DNA of 64,000 nucleotides, from contig NZ_JBHSHL010000051.1 of assembly GCF_042652965.1 (NCBI RefSeq), positions 49,448-113,447 of the forward strand, given 5' to 3'. The translations under genes and the position numbers were made by a program. Positions 17,370-25,769 of the stretch are shown here, piece after piece. This stretch comes from Filifactor villosus (lineage in GTDB: Bacteria; Bacillota; Clostridia; Peptostreptococcales; Filifactoraceae). A model generated the notes under the pieces. The model had not been told where the DNA came from. It searched no databases and was given only the letters and a program-made list of their open reading frames with translations. How positions within the stretch are numbered: position 1 is the first letter of the stretch; each line of letters opens with the position of its first letter.

Positions 17370-18410
17370 ATGAGGAATGATTTGACGGAGAGAAAACTCC
17401 GAATCTTGGAGTTTATTATCCGGGAATATATTCAAACCGCGGAACCGGTCGGCTCGAGAACGGTTTCCAAAAATAAGAGCCTCAATGTCAGCGCCGCTAC
17501 AATCCGAAACGATATGTCCGATCTCGAAGAGCTGGGCCTCTTGTTACAGCCCCATACTTCGGCAGGACGTATCCCATCCGAAAAAGCATATGAGATCTAT
17601 GTGGAGAGCATGATGAATCAGGGAGAACTTCGGGAGGCGGATCGGGAGTTTATTCGAGCACAGTTGTCCCAAAACATCGATAAGATTGGAAATCTTCTGC
17701 AACGATCCCTCGATCTGATCAGCAGCTTGACCGACTATATCTCAGTGGGGGTGCTTCAGGAAGTCTGCAAAAAAAGACTGATCAAGAACATCTCCCTCGT
17801 TCCGATAGATAACCGAAGAGTCGTCGTTGTAACCGTACTTGACAGTGGAGAAGTTCTCTCGGAGAACCTTCTTCTGCCTCAGAATCTCGATAACAACACG
17901 CTTCACCTGATTTCTCAGACCATCAACGAAACGATGTCGGGACGTTGTTACGAAGAAGTCGGGGAAGATCTTCTGCGCTATATCAAGGCAAAGATAAGCG
18001 AGTACTCGACTTCGCTGGAGGGGATCTTCGATTTTTTGGAGCAGCAGCTCCTGCAGGAACAGCCCTTCCATCTGCTCTTTAACGGGATGACGAATATTTT
18101 CAATCATCCGGAGTTCTATGACATCGATAAGGCGAAGTCGTTTTTGACCATGATCGATGAGGAGACGCCGATTCGTAACCTGATGAATGAGAAAGGTATT
18201 CGAAAAGGCGATATCAATATCATCATAGGAGATGAATCCATGGGCAGTATTATGAAGGACTGTTCAATCATCACCGCAGATTATATCAAAGACGGCCTGA
18301 CGATAGGAAAGGTCGGAATCATAGGGCCTAAGCGGATGGATTATCAAAGAGCCTACAATATTATGAGCTATCTTCAGAGCGAGATCAACAGGTTGTTGAA
18401 CGACTCGTAA
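17370..18410 (+). CDS. hrcA: Heat-inducible transcription repressor HrcA
   Basis: A 346-residue HrcA, which binds CIRCE and represses chaperone genes until heat or misfolded protein titrates GroE. An N-terminal winged helix (LTERKLRILEFIIREYIQTA, then SAATIRNDMSDLEELG) is followed by the PHTSAGRIPSEKAYEIYV signature and a GAF-like dimerisation region. The C-terminal part includes IIGDESMGSIMKDCSIITA. The ATG at 17370 follows an AGGTGGG SD site. It is the first gene of hrcA-grpE-dnaK-dnaJ, and a perfect CIRCE lies upstream, so the operon is autoregulated. Confidence 0.98.
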   Translation: MRNDLTERKLRILEFIIREYIQTAEPVGSRTVSKNKSLNVSAATIRNDMSDLEELGLLLQPHTSAGRIPSEKAYEIYVESMMNQGELREADREFIRAQLSQNIDKIGNLLQRSLDLISSLTDYISVGVLQEVCKKRLIKNISLVPIDNRRVVVVTVLDSGEVLSENLLLPQNLDNNTLHLISQTINETMSGRCYEEVGEDLLRYIKAKISEYSTSLEGIFDFLEQQLLQEQPFHLLFNGMTNIFNHPEFYDIDKAKSFLTMIDEETPIRNLMNEKGIRKGDINIIIGDESMGSIMKDCSIITADYIKDGLTIGKVGIIGPKRMDYQRAYNIMSYLQSEINRLLNDS

Positions 18411-18465
18411 GAAGTTCATTATGTATAGAAGAAACATCTTTAACATAGAGAAGGGAGCTGACGAG

Positions 18466-19023
18466 TTGGCAAAAAACAGAAAAGAAGAGGACAAGGATGT
18501 GAAGGAGACCTTAGAGGTTCAGGAGGAGCAGGAGGTCGAAACTCCTGAGATATCTGAAGAACAGGAAGGAGATCTCAAGAGGTTCGAGAACAAGATCCTC
18601 GCCGACAAGGAGAAGGAGATCGAAGAACTGACGGATCGCTTAAAGAGGACTCAAGCGGAGTTTTTGAACTTTAAACGCAGGACCGAAAAGGAAAAGTTGG
18701 AACTTGCGACCTTTGCAAATGAGAAGATCATGTTGGAACTGCTTGCGGTCATCGACAACTTCGAAAGGGGACTTGAGGCGGTGGAAGACAAAGACAGCAG
18801 TTTGTTCCAAGGAATGGAACTCATCTGCAAGCAGCTGTATGCGACCATGGAGAAGAACGGAATATCTCTGATCGACACGAGCATAGACTTTGATCCGAAT
18901 TTTCATCATGCGGTCATGCAGGAGGAAGGAGAAGAAAAGGGTAAGATTTTGGAAGTGTTCCAGAAGGGATACTTGTTGAAGGATAGAGTGATCAGACCTG
19001 CTATGGTCAAGGTTTCAAACTAA
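18466..19023 (+). CDS. grpE: Nucleotide exchange factor GrpE
   Basis: A 185-residue GrpE, which releases ADP from DnaK. A long acidic N-terminal tail (about residues 1-50) precedes the paired coiled coil and the family core RTEKEKLELATFANEKIMLE, LLAVIDNFERGLEA and the C-terminal GYLLKDRVIRPAMVKVS. I prefer the TTG at 18466 because AGAAGGGAG lies about 7 bp upstream. The ATG at 18421 would add 15 residues but has only a weak purine tract. It is the second gene of the CIRCE-controlled operon. Confidence 0.95.
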   Translation: MAKNRKEEDKDVKETLEVQEEQEVETPEISEEQEGDLKRFENKILADKEKEIEELTDRLKRTQAEFLNFKRRTEKEKLELATFANEKIMLELLAVIDNFERGLEAVEDKDSSLFQGMELICKQLYATMEKNGISLIDTSIDFDPNFHHAVMQEEGEEKGKILEVFQKGYLLKDRVIRPAMVKVSN

Positions 19024-19045
19024 AAAAATTCAGGAGGAGAACATT

Positions 19046-20893
19046 ATGTCAAAAACAATAGGAATAGATTTGGGAACAACAAATTCATGTGTATCGGTAC
19101 TCGAGGGCGGCGAGCCTGTGGTTATCTCGAATAGAGAAGGGATGAGGACCACACCTTCGGTTGTTGCTTTTTCGAAAGAGGGAGAGAGGATTGTAGGAGA
19201 ACCTGCAAAGCGTCAGGCAGTCACTAACCCGGAGAGGACCATCAGTTCGATTAAGAGAGAGATGGGAAGCAACTATCGGGTAAACATTGACGGTAAGGAC
19301 TATACCCCTCAGGACATCTCCGCCATCATCCTACAAAAGCTCAAGTCCGATGCGGAGAGCTATTTGGGCGAGAAGGTAACAAGTGCCGTCATTACTGTAC
19401 CTGCATATTTTACCGATGCACAGAGACAGGCTACCAAGGATGCAGGTAAAATTGCAGGCTTGGATGTGAAGCGTATCATCAATGAGCCGACAGCGGCATC
19501 GATCGCTTACGGGTTTGAGAAGGACAATATCGATGAGAAAATTCTCGTCTTCGACCTCGGCGGGGGAACCTTTGACGTATCCGTGCTTGAAATTGCGGAC
19601 GGAACTTTTGAAGTTCTTGCTACCAGCGGAAACAACCATTTGGGAGGAGATGACTTCGACAACGTATTGGTAGACTATATCGCCAAAGACTTTTTGGCAA
19701 TAGAAGGGGTAGACCTCAAGGCGGACAAGATGAGCCTTCAACGTTTGAAAGATGCTGCTGAGAAGGCGAAGCAGGAGTTGTCCTCCACCCTTACGACTAA
19801 TATCAACCTTCCCTTCATTACAGCGACAGCATCCGGACCGAAGCACTTGAATATGGATCTGACGAGAGCGAAGTTCGACGAACTCACCAGACACTTGGTC
19901 GATAAGACCATAGAGCCGACCAAGAAGGCAATGGCGGATGCAAAACTTTCTCCAAGTGATATTGATAAGGTTATTTTGGTAGGAGGTTCGACTCGTATTC
20001 CTGCTGTACAGGAAGAGATTAAAAAGTTTATCGGCAAGGAGCCTCACAAGGGAATCAACCCCGATGAGTGCGTTGCTCTCGGAGCAGCGGTTCAAGGAGG
20101 AGTTCTAAGTGGCGAGGTACACGACATCCTTCTGTTGGATGTGACCCCTCTTTCCTTGGGAATTGAAACTTTAGGTGGAGTATTTACCAAGATCATCGAA
20201 AGAAACACGACCATTCCCGCGAAGAAATCTCAGGTGTTCTCAACGGCGGCGGACAACCAACCCGCAGTAGACATCCATGTGCTTCAGGGAGAGAGATCTA
20301 TGGTTGCCGACAATGTTACCTTGGGACGCTTCCAGTTGGGAGACATTCCTCCGGCACCGCGAGGAGTTCCTCAAATCGAAGTGACCTTCGATATCGATGC
20401 CAACGGTATCGTAAACGTAAGAGCGAAGGATTTGGGAACAGGTAAGGAGCAACAGATTACGATTACTGCATCTTCCAACCTTTCCAGCGACGAGATCGAA
20501 AGGAAGGTCAAAGAAGCGGAATTGCACGCGGAAGAAGATAAGAAGAAGAAAGATAAGATGGAGGCGTTGAATCAGGCGGAAACCACGATCTACCAGACCG
20601 AAAAAACCTTGGATGAGGTCGGAGATAAGGTGAGCGAGCAGGAGAAAAACGATGTTAGAGCAGCGTTGGAAGAGTTGAAAAAAGTAAAAGACAACGAATC
20701 GTCCACCGGAGAAGAGATTCGAAAGGCCATTGATGAGGTGATGAATAAGTTCCACTCCATCTCTCAAAAAATGTATGAAGAGGCTGCGAAGGCTCAACAG
20801 GCTCAACAGGAGCAGGGGCAACCGCAGGAAGAAAGCGCTCAGGACGATAATGTAGTCGATGCGGACTACACCGAGGTTGACGAAAACAAATAA
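19046..20893 (+). CDS. dnaK: Chaperone DnaK (Hsp70)
   Basis: A 615-residue Hsp70. The ATPase domain opens with IGIDLGTTNS and includes the DLGGGTFDVS phosphate loop and VGGSTRIPAVQ. The hydrophobic linker LLLDVTPLSLGIET leads to the substrate-binding beta domain and a helical lid. The C terminus is acidic (DDNVVDADYTEVDE), as is common for DnaK. SD AGGAGGAG precedes the ATG. It works with the adjacent GrpE and DnaJ. A hairpin lies in the gap before dnaJ. Confidence 0.99.
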   Translation: MSKTIGIDLGTTNSCVSVLEGGEPVVISNREGMRTTPSVVAFSKEGERIVGEPAKRQAVTNPERTISSIKREMGSNYRVNIDGKDYTPQDISAIILQKLKSDAESYLGEKVTSAVITVPAYFTDAQRQATKDAGKIAGLDVKRIINEPTAASIAYGFEKDNIDEKILVFDLGGGTFDVSVLEIADGTFEVLATSGNNHLGGDDFDNVLVDYIAKDFLAIEGVDLKADKMSLQRLKDAAEKAKQELSSTLTTNINLPFITATASGPKHLNMDLTRAKFDELTRHLVDKTIEPTKKAMADAKLSPSDIDKVILVGGSTRIPAVQEEIKKFIGKEPHKGINPDECVALGAAVQGGVLSGEVHDILLLDVTPLSLGIETLGGVFTKIIERNTTIPAKKSQVFSTAADNQPAVDIHVLQGERSMVADNVTLGRFQLGDIPPAPRGVPQIEVTFDIDANGIVNVRAKDLGTGKEQQITITASSNLSSDEIERKVKEAELHAEEDKKKKDKMEALNQAETTIYQTEKTLDEVGDKVSEQEKNDVRAALEELKKVKDNESSTGEEIRKAIDEVMNKFHSISQKMYEEAAKAQQAQQEQGQPQEESAQDDNVVDADYTEVDENK

Positions 20894-20916
20894 TATCGTT
20901 ACAATATAACGGCGAT

Positions 20917-20943
20917 CAGGTAGCTTGTGCATAAGGCTACCTG
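20917..20943 (+). terminator. Hairpin between dnaK and dnaJ (possible partial terminator)
   Basis: Perfect 9-bp stem caggtagct / ggctacctg-type pairing around gtgcataa, without a clean T run afterwards. It may act as a weak terminator or protect the dnaK mRNA end, lowering dnaJ expression; this is inference. Confidence 0.5.
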
Positions 20944-20972
20944 TTGTCTGTTATAGTTCAGGAGGAGAATGG

Positions 20973-22124
20973 ATGGAAAAACGAGATTATTATGAGGTCT
21001 TAGGCGTTGAGCGGGGCGCAACCGAGCAGGAGATCAAAAAAGCTTATCGAAAACAGGCGATGAAGTACCATCCCGACAAAAACCAAGGAGATAAAGAGGC
21101 GGAAGAAAAATTTAAGGAAATCAATGAGGCCTATGAAGTGCTTTCCGATGCTCAGAAAAGAAAAACCTATGACCAGTTCGGGCATGCAGGCCTCGGAGGC
21201 AATGGCGGTTTCGGAGGAGCAGGAGGTTTTCAGGGTGCGGACTTCGGAGATTTCGGCGATATCTTCGGCAGTATGTTCGGGGACATCTTCGGGGGCGGAG
21301 GTATGCGTCAGAGGAGAAACGGCCCGAGAAAGGGTGCCGACCTGCGTTATTCAATGGATCTTACCTTTGAAGAGGCGGCGTTCGGGACGGAGAAGGACAT
21401 TACCTTCAACCGTCAGGAAGAGTGCGATGCTTGTCATGGAACGGGGGCAAAGCAGGGAACAAAGCCCAAGCAGTGTCCGACCTGTCATGGAGTCGGTCAA
21501 GTCAATCAGCAGGTGAGAACCCCCTTTGGAACCATGGTGCAGTCAACCACCTGCCCTACCTGTCACGGAGAGGGTGAGATTATAGAACAGAAGTGTCCCA
21601 AGTGTGGAGGCAGAAAGACCGTGCCGGGCAAGAAGACGGTTTCCGTCAAGGTGCCGGAAGGGATTGAAGATTCCATGATGCTTCGTATGAGTGGTCAGGG
21701 ACAACCGGGAGAAAAGGGCGGACCTAGGGGAGACCTTCTGATCCATATTCGAATCAAGCCTCACGAAATCTTTGTCAGAGACGGAAATACCGTATGGATG
21801 GATATGCCCATCTCCTTTGCACAGGCGGCGTTAGGAGATGAGATCCAAGTGCCGACCTTGGATGGAACAGTCAAGTATAAGATTCCCGAAGGAACGCAGA
21901 CCGGAACGATATTCAGACTTAAGGACAAGGGTATTCCCTATCGCAACGGAAGAGGACGCGGAGATCAGAGGATTCGCGTCAAGGTAGAGGTGCCTAAGAA
22001 GTTGACCGACAAACAAAGAGAGCTTCTCAGAGCCTTTGCCGTTGAGATGGGACAGACCCCGACAGGAGAGAGCAAGGGCTTTTGGAGTAAGCTCAAGGAT
22101 GAGATCAAAGAAGCTCTCGATTAA
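20973..22124 (+). CDS. dnaJ: Chaperone DnaJ (Hsp40, type I)
   Basis: A 383-residue type-I J protein that stimulates DnaK ATPase and delivers substrates. The J domain (about residues 4-70) has the catalytic HPD in KYHPDKNQGD. A Gly/Phe-rich linker follows. The zinc domain has four CxxCxGxG-type repeats: CDACHGTG, CPTCHGVG, CPTCHGEG and CPKCGGRK. Two C-terminal beta domains end the protein. The ATG at 20973 follows AGGAGGAG; an ATG 4 bp earlier is out of frame. It is the last gene of the hrcA operon and is followed by a strong terminator. Confidence 0.98.
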   Translation: MEKRDYYEVLGVERGATEQEIKKAYRKQAMKYHPDKNQGDKEAEEKFKEINEAYEVLSDAQKRKTYDQFGHAGLGGNGGFGGAGGFQGADFGDFGDIFGSMFGDIFGGGGMRQRRNGPRKGADLRYSMDLTFEEAAFGTEKDITFNRQEECDACHGTGAKQGTKPKQCPTCHGVGQVNQQVRTPFGTMVQSTTCPTCHGEGEIIEQKCPKCGGRKTVPGKKTVSVKVPEGIEDSMMLRMSGQGQPGEKGGPRGDLLIHIRIKPHEIFVRDGNTVWMDMPISFAQAALGDEIQVPTLDGTVKYKIPEGTQTGTIFRLKDKGIPYRNGRGRGDQRIRVKVEVPKKLTDKQRELLRAFAVEMGQTPTGESKGFWSKLKDEIKEALD

Positions 22125-22172
22125 AAAAAATCTTCAAGTACACTGTAATAACAGTTGCTTGAAGATTTTTTT
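22123..22172 (+). terminator. Intrinsic terminator after dnaJ
   Basis: Long stem aatcttcaag / cttgaagatt with an additional inner pairing, flanked by A and T runs; it could work in both directions. Confidence 0.9.
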
Positions 22173-22184
22173 ATCGGGAGATAA

Positions 22185-22282
22185 TACTATCCTTTGATAT
22201 TTCGGATATACAGAATATAACTACCGAAAAACAATTTGGATGATGACTCACTTCAAGACCTTCAACCGGTCAAGGAATAGTA
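22185..22282 (+). mobile_element. Family-B MITE, TSD TAA
   Basis: A 98-bp copy beginning TACTATCC and ending GGAATAGTA, flanked by TAA at 22182-22184 and TAA at 22283-22285. Interior blocks ggatatacagaatata and accgaaaaacaatttggatg match the family-B element at 48010-48122 read in the opposite direction. Confidence 0.8.
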
Positions 22283-22305
22283 TAAGAAGTGGCAAAGACA
22301 GCCTA

Positions 22306-22345
22306 TACTATTTTTCGATAGAAGAGTAGTTATATTTGTGCTCTA
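22306..22345 (-). mobile_element. Fragment of a family-A MITE
   Basis: TACTATTTTTCGATAGAAGA followed by gtagttatatttgtg matches the right end of family A in inverted orientation; the remainder of the element is not recognisable. Confidence 0.55.
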
Positions 22346-22563
22346 ACCATGAACAGCGTTGCATCCTGTATAAAGTACAGACTGCGAACAGTAAAGATAA
22401 TGAGTATAACTAAATATCCAATATGGAAATACGCCTTGGAAACACGGATCTCTCTTAATACCTTGCAAAAGCGTCAGCAAAGAAAAGAATTTCAAATCTT
22501 CCTTGAAGTTACGCTTCGATTCATGATTTCTTAGTTTCCATCTGTATGACAGTATTACAAATA

Positions 22564-23319
22564 TCAGTTTGAAGGATGTGGAAAAGAGGTTTCTGAAACT
22601 TCTACGAGAACTCTACCTTTGGGATTCCCATCCGAGGTTTGAAAATCAAGGGAATATCTTCCTTTTTTTGCATTGTTTTGCACATATTCTTCGACTTTCT
22701 TTGGAGGAACGATGATGCGAGTGTCCTCTCTTCCGGGTTCACTGACAGTAACGATCATCTCGATTTCTCGGTCATTTTGAAGGTGAAGCTTATAGGCTTT
22801 TTCCGATTTTTTTTGTATCCACTCTCTTCCGCCCGTATCTGCAGGAGAACTGTTTAAAACTAAGGTGTTTCCACTCGTTGTTTCAGGGAGTTGGAAGGGC
22901 TGGCGTCCGATTTGGATTGAAAAAGTGCCTCTCGGATCTCCTTCGTCATTTTGAAAGTCAAGTTCATATCTTCCTGATTTTACACGGTTATCAAGATATT
23001 CTTGAGTTGAATTTGCAGGAACTGTAATACGGATGTCTTTTTGATCCGGGGTCATAATCGTAACTGTCATATCGAGAGGTTTCTCATTATGAAAGGTAAG
23101 CCTATGAGCGATGTGAGTGTCGGGTTGGTTCCAAAATCTTCCGCCGGTATCAATGAAGGCATCTTTTATAGCAAAATAGTTGTCATCGGAATATTCAGAA
23201 ACAAAGACATCTTCTTGAGCAAGTTGATAACGGAACACCAAAAAAGCAAGAAGAGGTAGGGTAAAGAGTATAAAGGCAAAGAAATACCTTCTGATTTTGA
23301 GGGATTTTGGGTTTTTCAT
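22564..23319 (-). CDS. Membrane-anchored protein with two tandem copies of an unrecognised domain
   Basis: 251 residues that I do not recognise as any named family. A basic start and one membrane segment (about residues 10-29, FFAFILFTLPLLAFLVF) anchor it, with the rest outside. Residues about 55-138 and 160-243 are two copies of the same unit. Each carries DTGGRxW, a run of beta strands, an xxRIxVPxxxxxEY motif, a KxGRYxLDFQxxxGxPxG motif and a closing beta strand. The SD site ggaggac precedes the ATG on the minus strand. Both flanks carry MITEs. The duplicated units look like small beta-sandwich modules, but no function can be assigned. Confidence 0.8.
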   Translation of the reverse strand: MKNPKSLKIRRYFFAFILFTLPLLAFLVFRYQLAQEDVFVSEYSDDNYFAIKDAFIDTGGRFWNQPDTHIAHRLTFHNEKPLDMTVTIMTPDQKDIRITVPANSTQEYLDNRVKSGRYELDFQNDEGDPRGTFSIQIGRQPFQLPETTSGNTLVLNSSPADTGGREWIQKKSEKAYKLHLQNDREIEMIVTVSEPGREDTRIIVPPKKVEEYVQNNAKKGRYSLDFQTSDGNPKGRVLVEVSETSFPHPSN

Positions 23320-23392
23320 AAGTAACGTCCTCCTTTAAAAGTTTGAGTTTTGATGTAGAGTCTGATCTGTTCGTTGTGTGAAGAATATTTCA

Positions 23393-23502
23393 TATTATTT
23401 TTCAATAGAAGTATGGATATATCTATTTTTCAAACCATGAAACATTGTTTTGTCTTCTATGGATCACAAGATTGGTTATATCCATCATTCAAAGGAATAG
23501 TA
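23393..23502 (-). mobile_element. Family-A MITE, inverted copy
   Basis: A 110-bp copy on the minus strand: left end TATTATTTTTCAATAGAAGT, right end AAAGGAATAGTA. The flanks (TCA left, ATA right) do not form an intact TNA duplication, so it is probably an older insertion. Confidence 0.75.
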
Positions 23503-23695
23503 ATATCAGCTTTTCAATTTCAAGCACCGGATGTTTTTATTATAGGAGAAAAGAAACGTTTAAATAATATAAAAAATGTAAAAATAAACAGAAGATGAAG
23601 ATAAAGATACGAAGTATCAATATCTTTGAAAAAATAAAAAACAAGTATTGCTCAAATTGTTACTTCTTTGTAAAGCAAAAAAACTTAAAAAACTA

Positions 23696-23724
23696 TTTAC
23701 ATTTGAAGAGAAAGGATATATAAT
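23696..23724 (+). promoter_or_regulatory. Promoter of ctsR-mcsA-mcsB-clpC
   Basis: TTTACA at 23696-23701 and a perfect TATAAT at 23719-23724 with a 17-bp spacer; the CtsR operator starts 10 bp downstream. Confidence 0.8.
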
Positions 23725-23733
23725 ATCATTAAA

Positions 23734-23750
23734 GGTCAAAGAAAGTCAAA
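23734..23750 (+). promoter_or_regulatory. CtsR operator
   Basis: GGTCAAA-GAA-AGTCAAA matches the tandem heptad RGTCAAA-NAN-RGTCAAA bound by CtsR. Its placement just after the -10 box means CtsR would block its own operon until heat releases it. Confidence 0.95.
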
Positions 23751-23775
23751 GACAAATAAAAAGGAGAGGGCTTAT

Positions 23776-24240
23776 GTGGCACGATTAACAGATGTAATAG
23801 AACGGTTTATCAAGGAAATGTTGGATGAACAGACGGAAGTGGAATTGAAACGAAACGAATTGGCGACTTTTTTTGACTGTGCTCCCTCTCAGATCAACTA
23901 TGTATTGACCTCGCGTTTTACTTTCGAGAATGGTTATCTCACACAGAGCAAGCGTGGGGGTGGCGGCTACATTCGCATAGTGAGGTTGCAGGATGACAAA
24001 AACTATGAGTTTTTGCTTTACCTCGCGGAAGAAAAACTTGCGGAGCCGGTATCTGAGAAGTATGCGCTAAAGATAGTGGAATCCCTTGTCCAACGAGGTC
24101 TTGTATCGGAGCATGAGTCAGCCTTGTTATCGCTGCTCTTGCAGGACGACACCCTCGGCATCCCTTCGGAGGAAGTGAGGGACTTGTTGAGGCAGAGGAT
24201 GTTGAAGAAGATCATCACACAATTGTTAAATATCAAGTAA
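23776..24240 (+). CDS. ctsR: Class III stress repressor CtsR
   Basis: A 154-residue CtsR, a temperature-sensing repressor of clp genes. The winged helix with the CtsR beta-hairpin tip is visible as LATFFDCAPSQINYVLTSRF, ENGYLTQSKRGGGGYIRI, where the RGGGGYI wing senses heat and enters the minor groove. The start is GTG at 23776 after AAGGAGAG; the ATG 3 bp earlier is in the same frame only as far as a quick stop and is not used. It is the first gene of ctsR-mcsA-mcsB-clpC, with its operator upstream. Confidence 0.97.
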   Translation: MARLTDVIERFIKEMLDEQTEVELKRNELATFFDCAPSQINYVLTSRFTFENGYLTQSKRGGGGYIRIVRLQDDKNYEFLLYLAEEKLAEPVSEKYALKIVESLVQRGLVSEHESALLSLLLQDDTLGIPSEEVRDLLRQRMLKKIITQLLNIK

Positions 24241-24255
24241 GAGGAGGGATGTTTT

Positions 24256-24753
24256 ATGTTATGTCAACATTGCCATGAGAGAGAGGCTACAATCCATATG
24301 ACTCAAAATATAAACGGAAAGGTCACGGAGCTTGCGATCTGTTCCCAATGTGCAAAGGAGAAGAAGATCCAACTTCCCTTTATGGACGATTTCGGATTTT
24401 CGGGACTGTTCTCCAACTTCTTCACGGGAGGAAGAGAGATAAACGGAGTACAAACCATTTTGTGTCCTACCTGCAACAGCAGTTTGGAGAGATTCCGTCA
24501 GATGGGTCTTCTCGGTTGTGAAGACTGCTATGACACCTTCTCCAAGGAGATCGAGCCCCTCATCATCGAGGTTCAGGGAACGGATACCAATGAGGGAAAG
24601 ACTCCGCTTCAGGAAGTGGGGGAAACCGATGAGGAGCCCGCTCTCAAAGCTCTCAAACAGCAACTCGAGGAAGCGGTCCGCAGTGAGAATTATGAGCTTG
24701 CAGCAAAGCTTAGAGATGAGATCAGAGAGAAGGAAGGGCGAGGGGAGAAATGA
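24256..24753 (+). CDS. mcsA: McsA, activator of the McsB arginine kinase
   Basis: A 165-residue McsA. Four metal-binding CxxC pairs (CQHC, CSQC, CPTC, CEDC) occupy the N-terminal two thirds and a UVR motif (LKQQLEEAVRSENYELAAKL) the C-terminal end. In Bacillota, McsA activates McsB and helps inactivate CtsR. It starts 15 bp after ctsR with a GAGGAGGG SD, and its stop overlaps the mcsB start as ATGA. Confidence 0.96.
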   Translation: MLCQHCHEREATIHMTQNINGKVTELAICSQCAKEKKIQLPFMDDFGFSGLFSNFFTGGREINGVQTILCPTCNSSLERFRQMGLLGCEDCYDTFSKEIEPLIIEVQGTDTNEGKTPLQEVGETDEEPALKALKQQLEEAVRSENYELAAKLRDEIREKEGRGEK

Positions 24754-25769
24754 ATCCGGAAACCTATGTATTGAGTTCAAGGGTGAGACTGGCTAGAAAT
24801 ATCAAGGGGATCGTTTTTCCCAACCATATGACGCACCGGGATGCCGACAAGGTCATTGACGAGGTAGTTCGAGCAGTGTCACAGGGCAACAAAGGTATGA
24901 AAGATCAGTTTGAACTTAGAAGGATGTCGCAGACGGATGAGTTTGAGAAGAGAAGACTTTTGGAACAACACTTGATCAGTAAGGAGCTCCTGCGTTCTCC
25001 GTTGGGGGCTCTTTACAGTCAAAAAAACGGACCCGTTTCCATTATGATAAACGAAGAGGATCATCTGCGGATCCAAGGCATCCGAAGAGGATATCACTTG
25101 GACGAGGCCTATGAGGACTGTAGTTTGATAGATGCTCTACTGGAAGAGAAGATAAGATTTTCCTTCTCGAAAAAATACGGTTATTTGACGGCCTGCCCCA
25201 CAAATCTCGGAACGGGGATGAGGTGTTCTCTCCTGCTTCATTTGCCCGCACTTTCGGAGCTCTCCTACATGCCCAAACTGATTGAGGCTTTGTCCAAGCA
25301 GGGTTTCACCGTGAGAGGACTGTATGGAGAAGGAAGTCATGCTCAGGGGAACCTGTTCCAGCTGTCGAACCAGGTGACCATGGGTCATTCGGAGAAGGAA
25401 TTGATAAGGAGGCTCAAGCTCATAGTGCGGGATGTGCTGGAGAAGGAGGAGAACGTAGAGCAGTATCTGAAACATACGGGAGGATCTTCCTTCATTGATC
25501 GCATAGGTAGGAGCTCAGGAGCCTTGAAGTATTCCTACACGATGAGCCAAAAAGAAGCGATGGGTCTGCTCTCGGACATAAAGCTGGGATATAACCTCGG
25601 TTGGTTTCAAGGAGTATCGGGGGAGGATATCAAAACGGCCCTGTTGGAGGTCGGTGACAGCTCTTTGATGAGAAAGGATGGAAGGATTACGATAGATGAG
25701 ATGAGGAGCAGGTACTTGAGAGACTTGTTCAAAAACATGGAATTGGAAGTAAGGGAGATGAAAAAATGA
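24750..25769 (+). CDS. mcsB: Protein-arginine kinase McsB
   Basis: A 339-residue kinase that phosphorylates arginines on damaged proteins and tags them for ClpCP. It has the phosphagen-kinase fold: SSRVRLARNIKG near the start, the catalytic Cys in TACPTNLGTGMR, and the nucleotide-binding arginines in the C-terminal half (GLYGEGSHAQGNLFQL). Both ends overlap neighbours by 4 bp (mcsA and clpC), implying tight translational coupling of the whole set. Confidence 0.97.
   Translation: MNPETYVLSSRVRLARNIKGIVFPNHMTHRDADKVIDEVVRAVSQGNKGMKDQFELRRMSQTDEFEKRRLLEQHLISKELLRSPLGALYSQKNGPVSIMINEEDHLRIQGIRRGYHLDEAYEDCSLIDALLEEKIRFSFSKKYGYLTACPTNLGTGMRCSLLLHLPALSELSYMPKLIEALSKQGFTVRGLYGEGSHAQGNLFQLSNQVTMGHSEKELIRRLKLIVRDVLEKEENVEQYLKHTGGSSFIDRIGRSSGALKYSYTMSQKEAMGLLSDIKLGYNLGWFQGVSGEDIKTALLEVGDSSLMRKDGRITIDEMRSRYLRDLFKNMELEVREMKK

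Larger units (their letters stand above)
23320..23775. other. Intergenic region between the surface protein and ctsR
   Basis: About 455 bp between divergent genes. It contains an inverted family-A MITE (23393-23502), the ctsR promoter and the CtsR operator. The remainder is A/T-rich with no gene seen. Confidence 0.65.
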
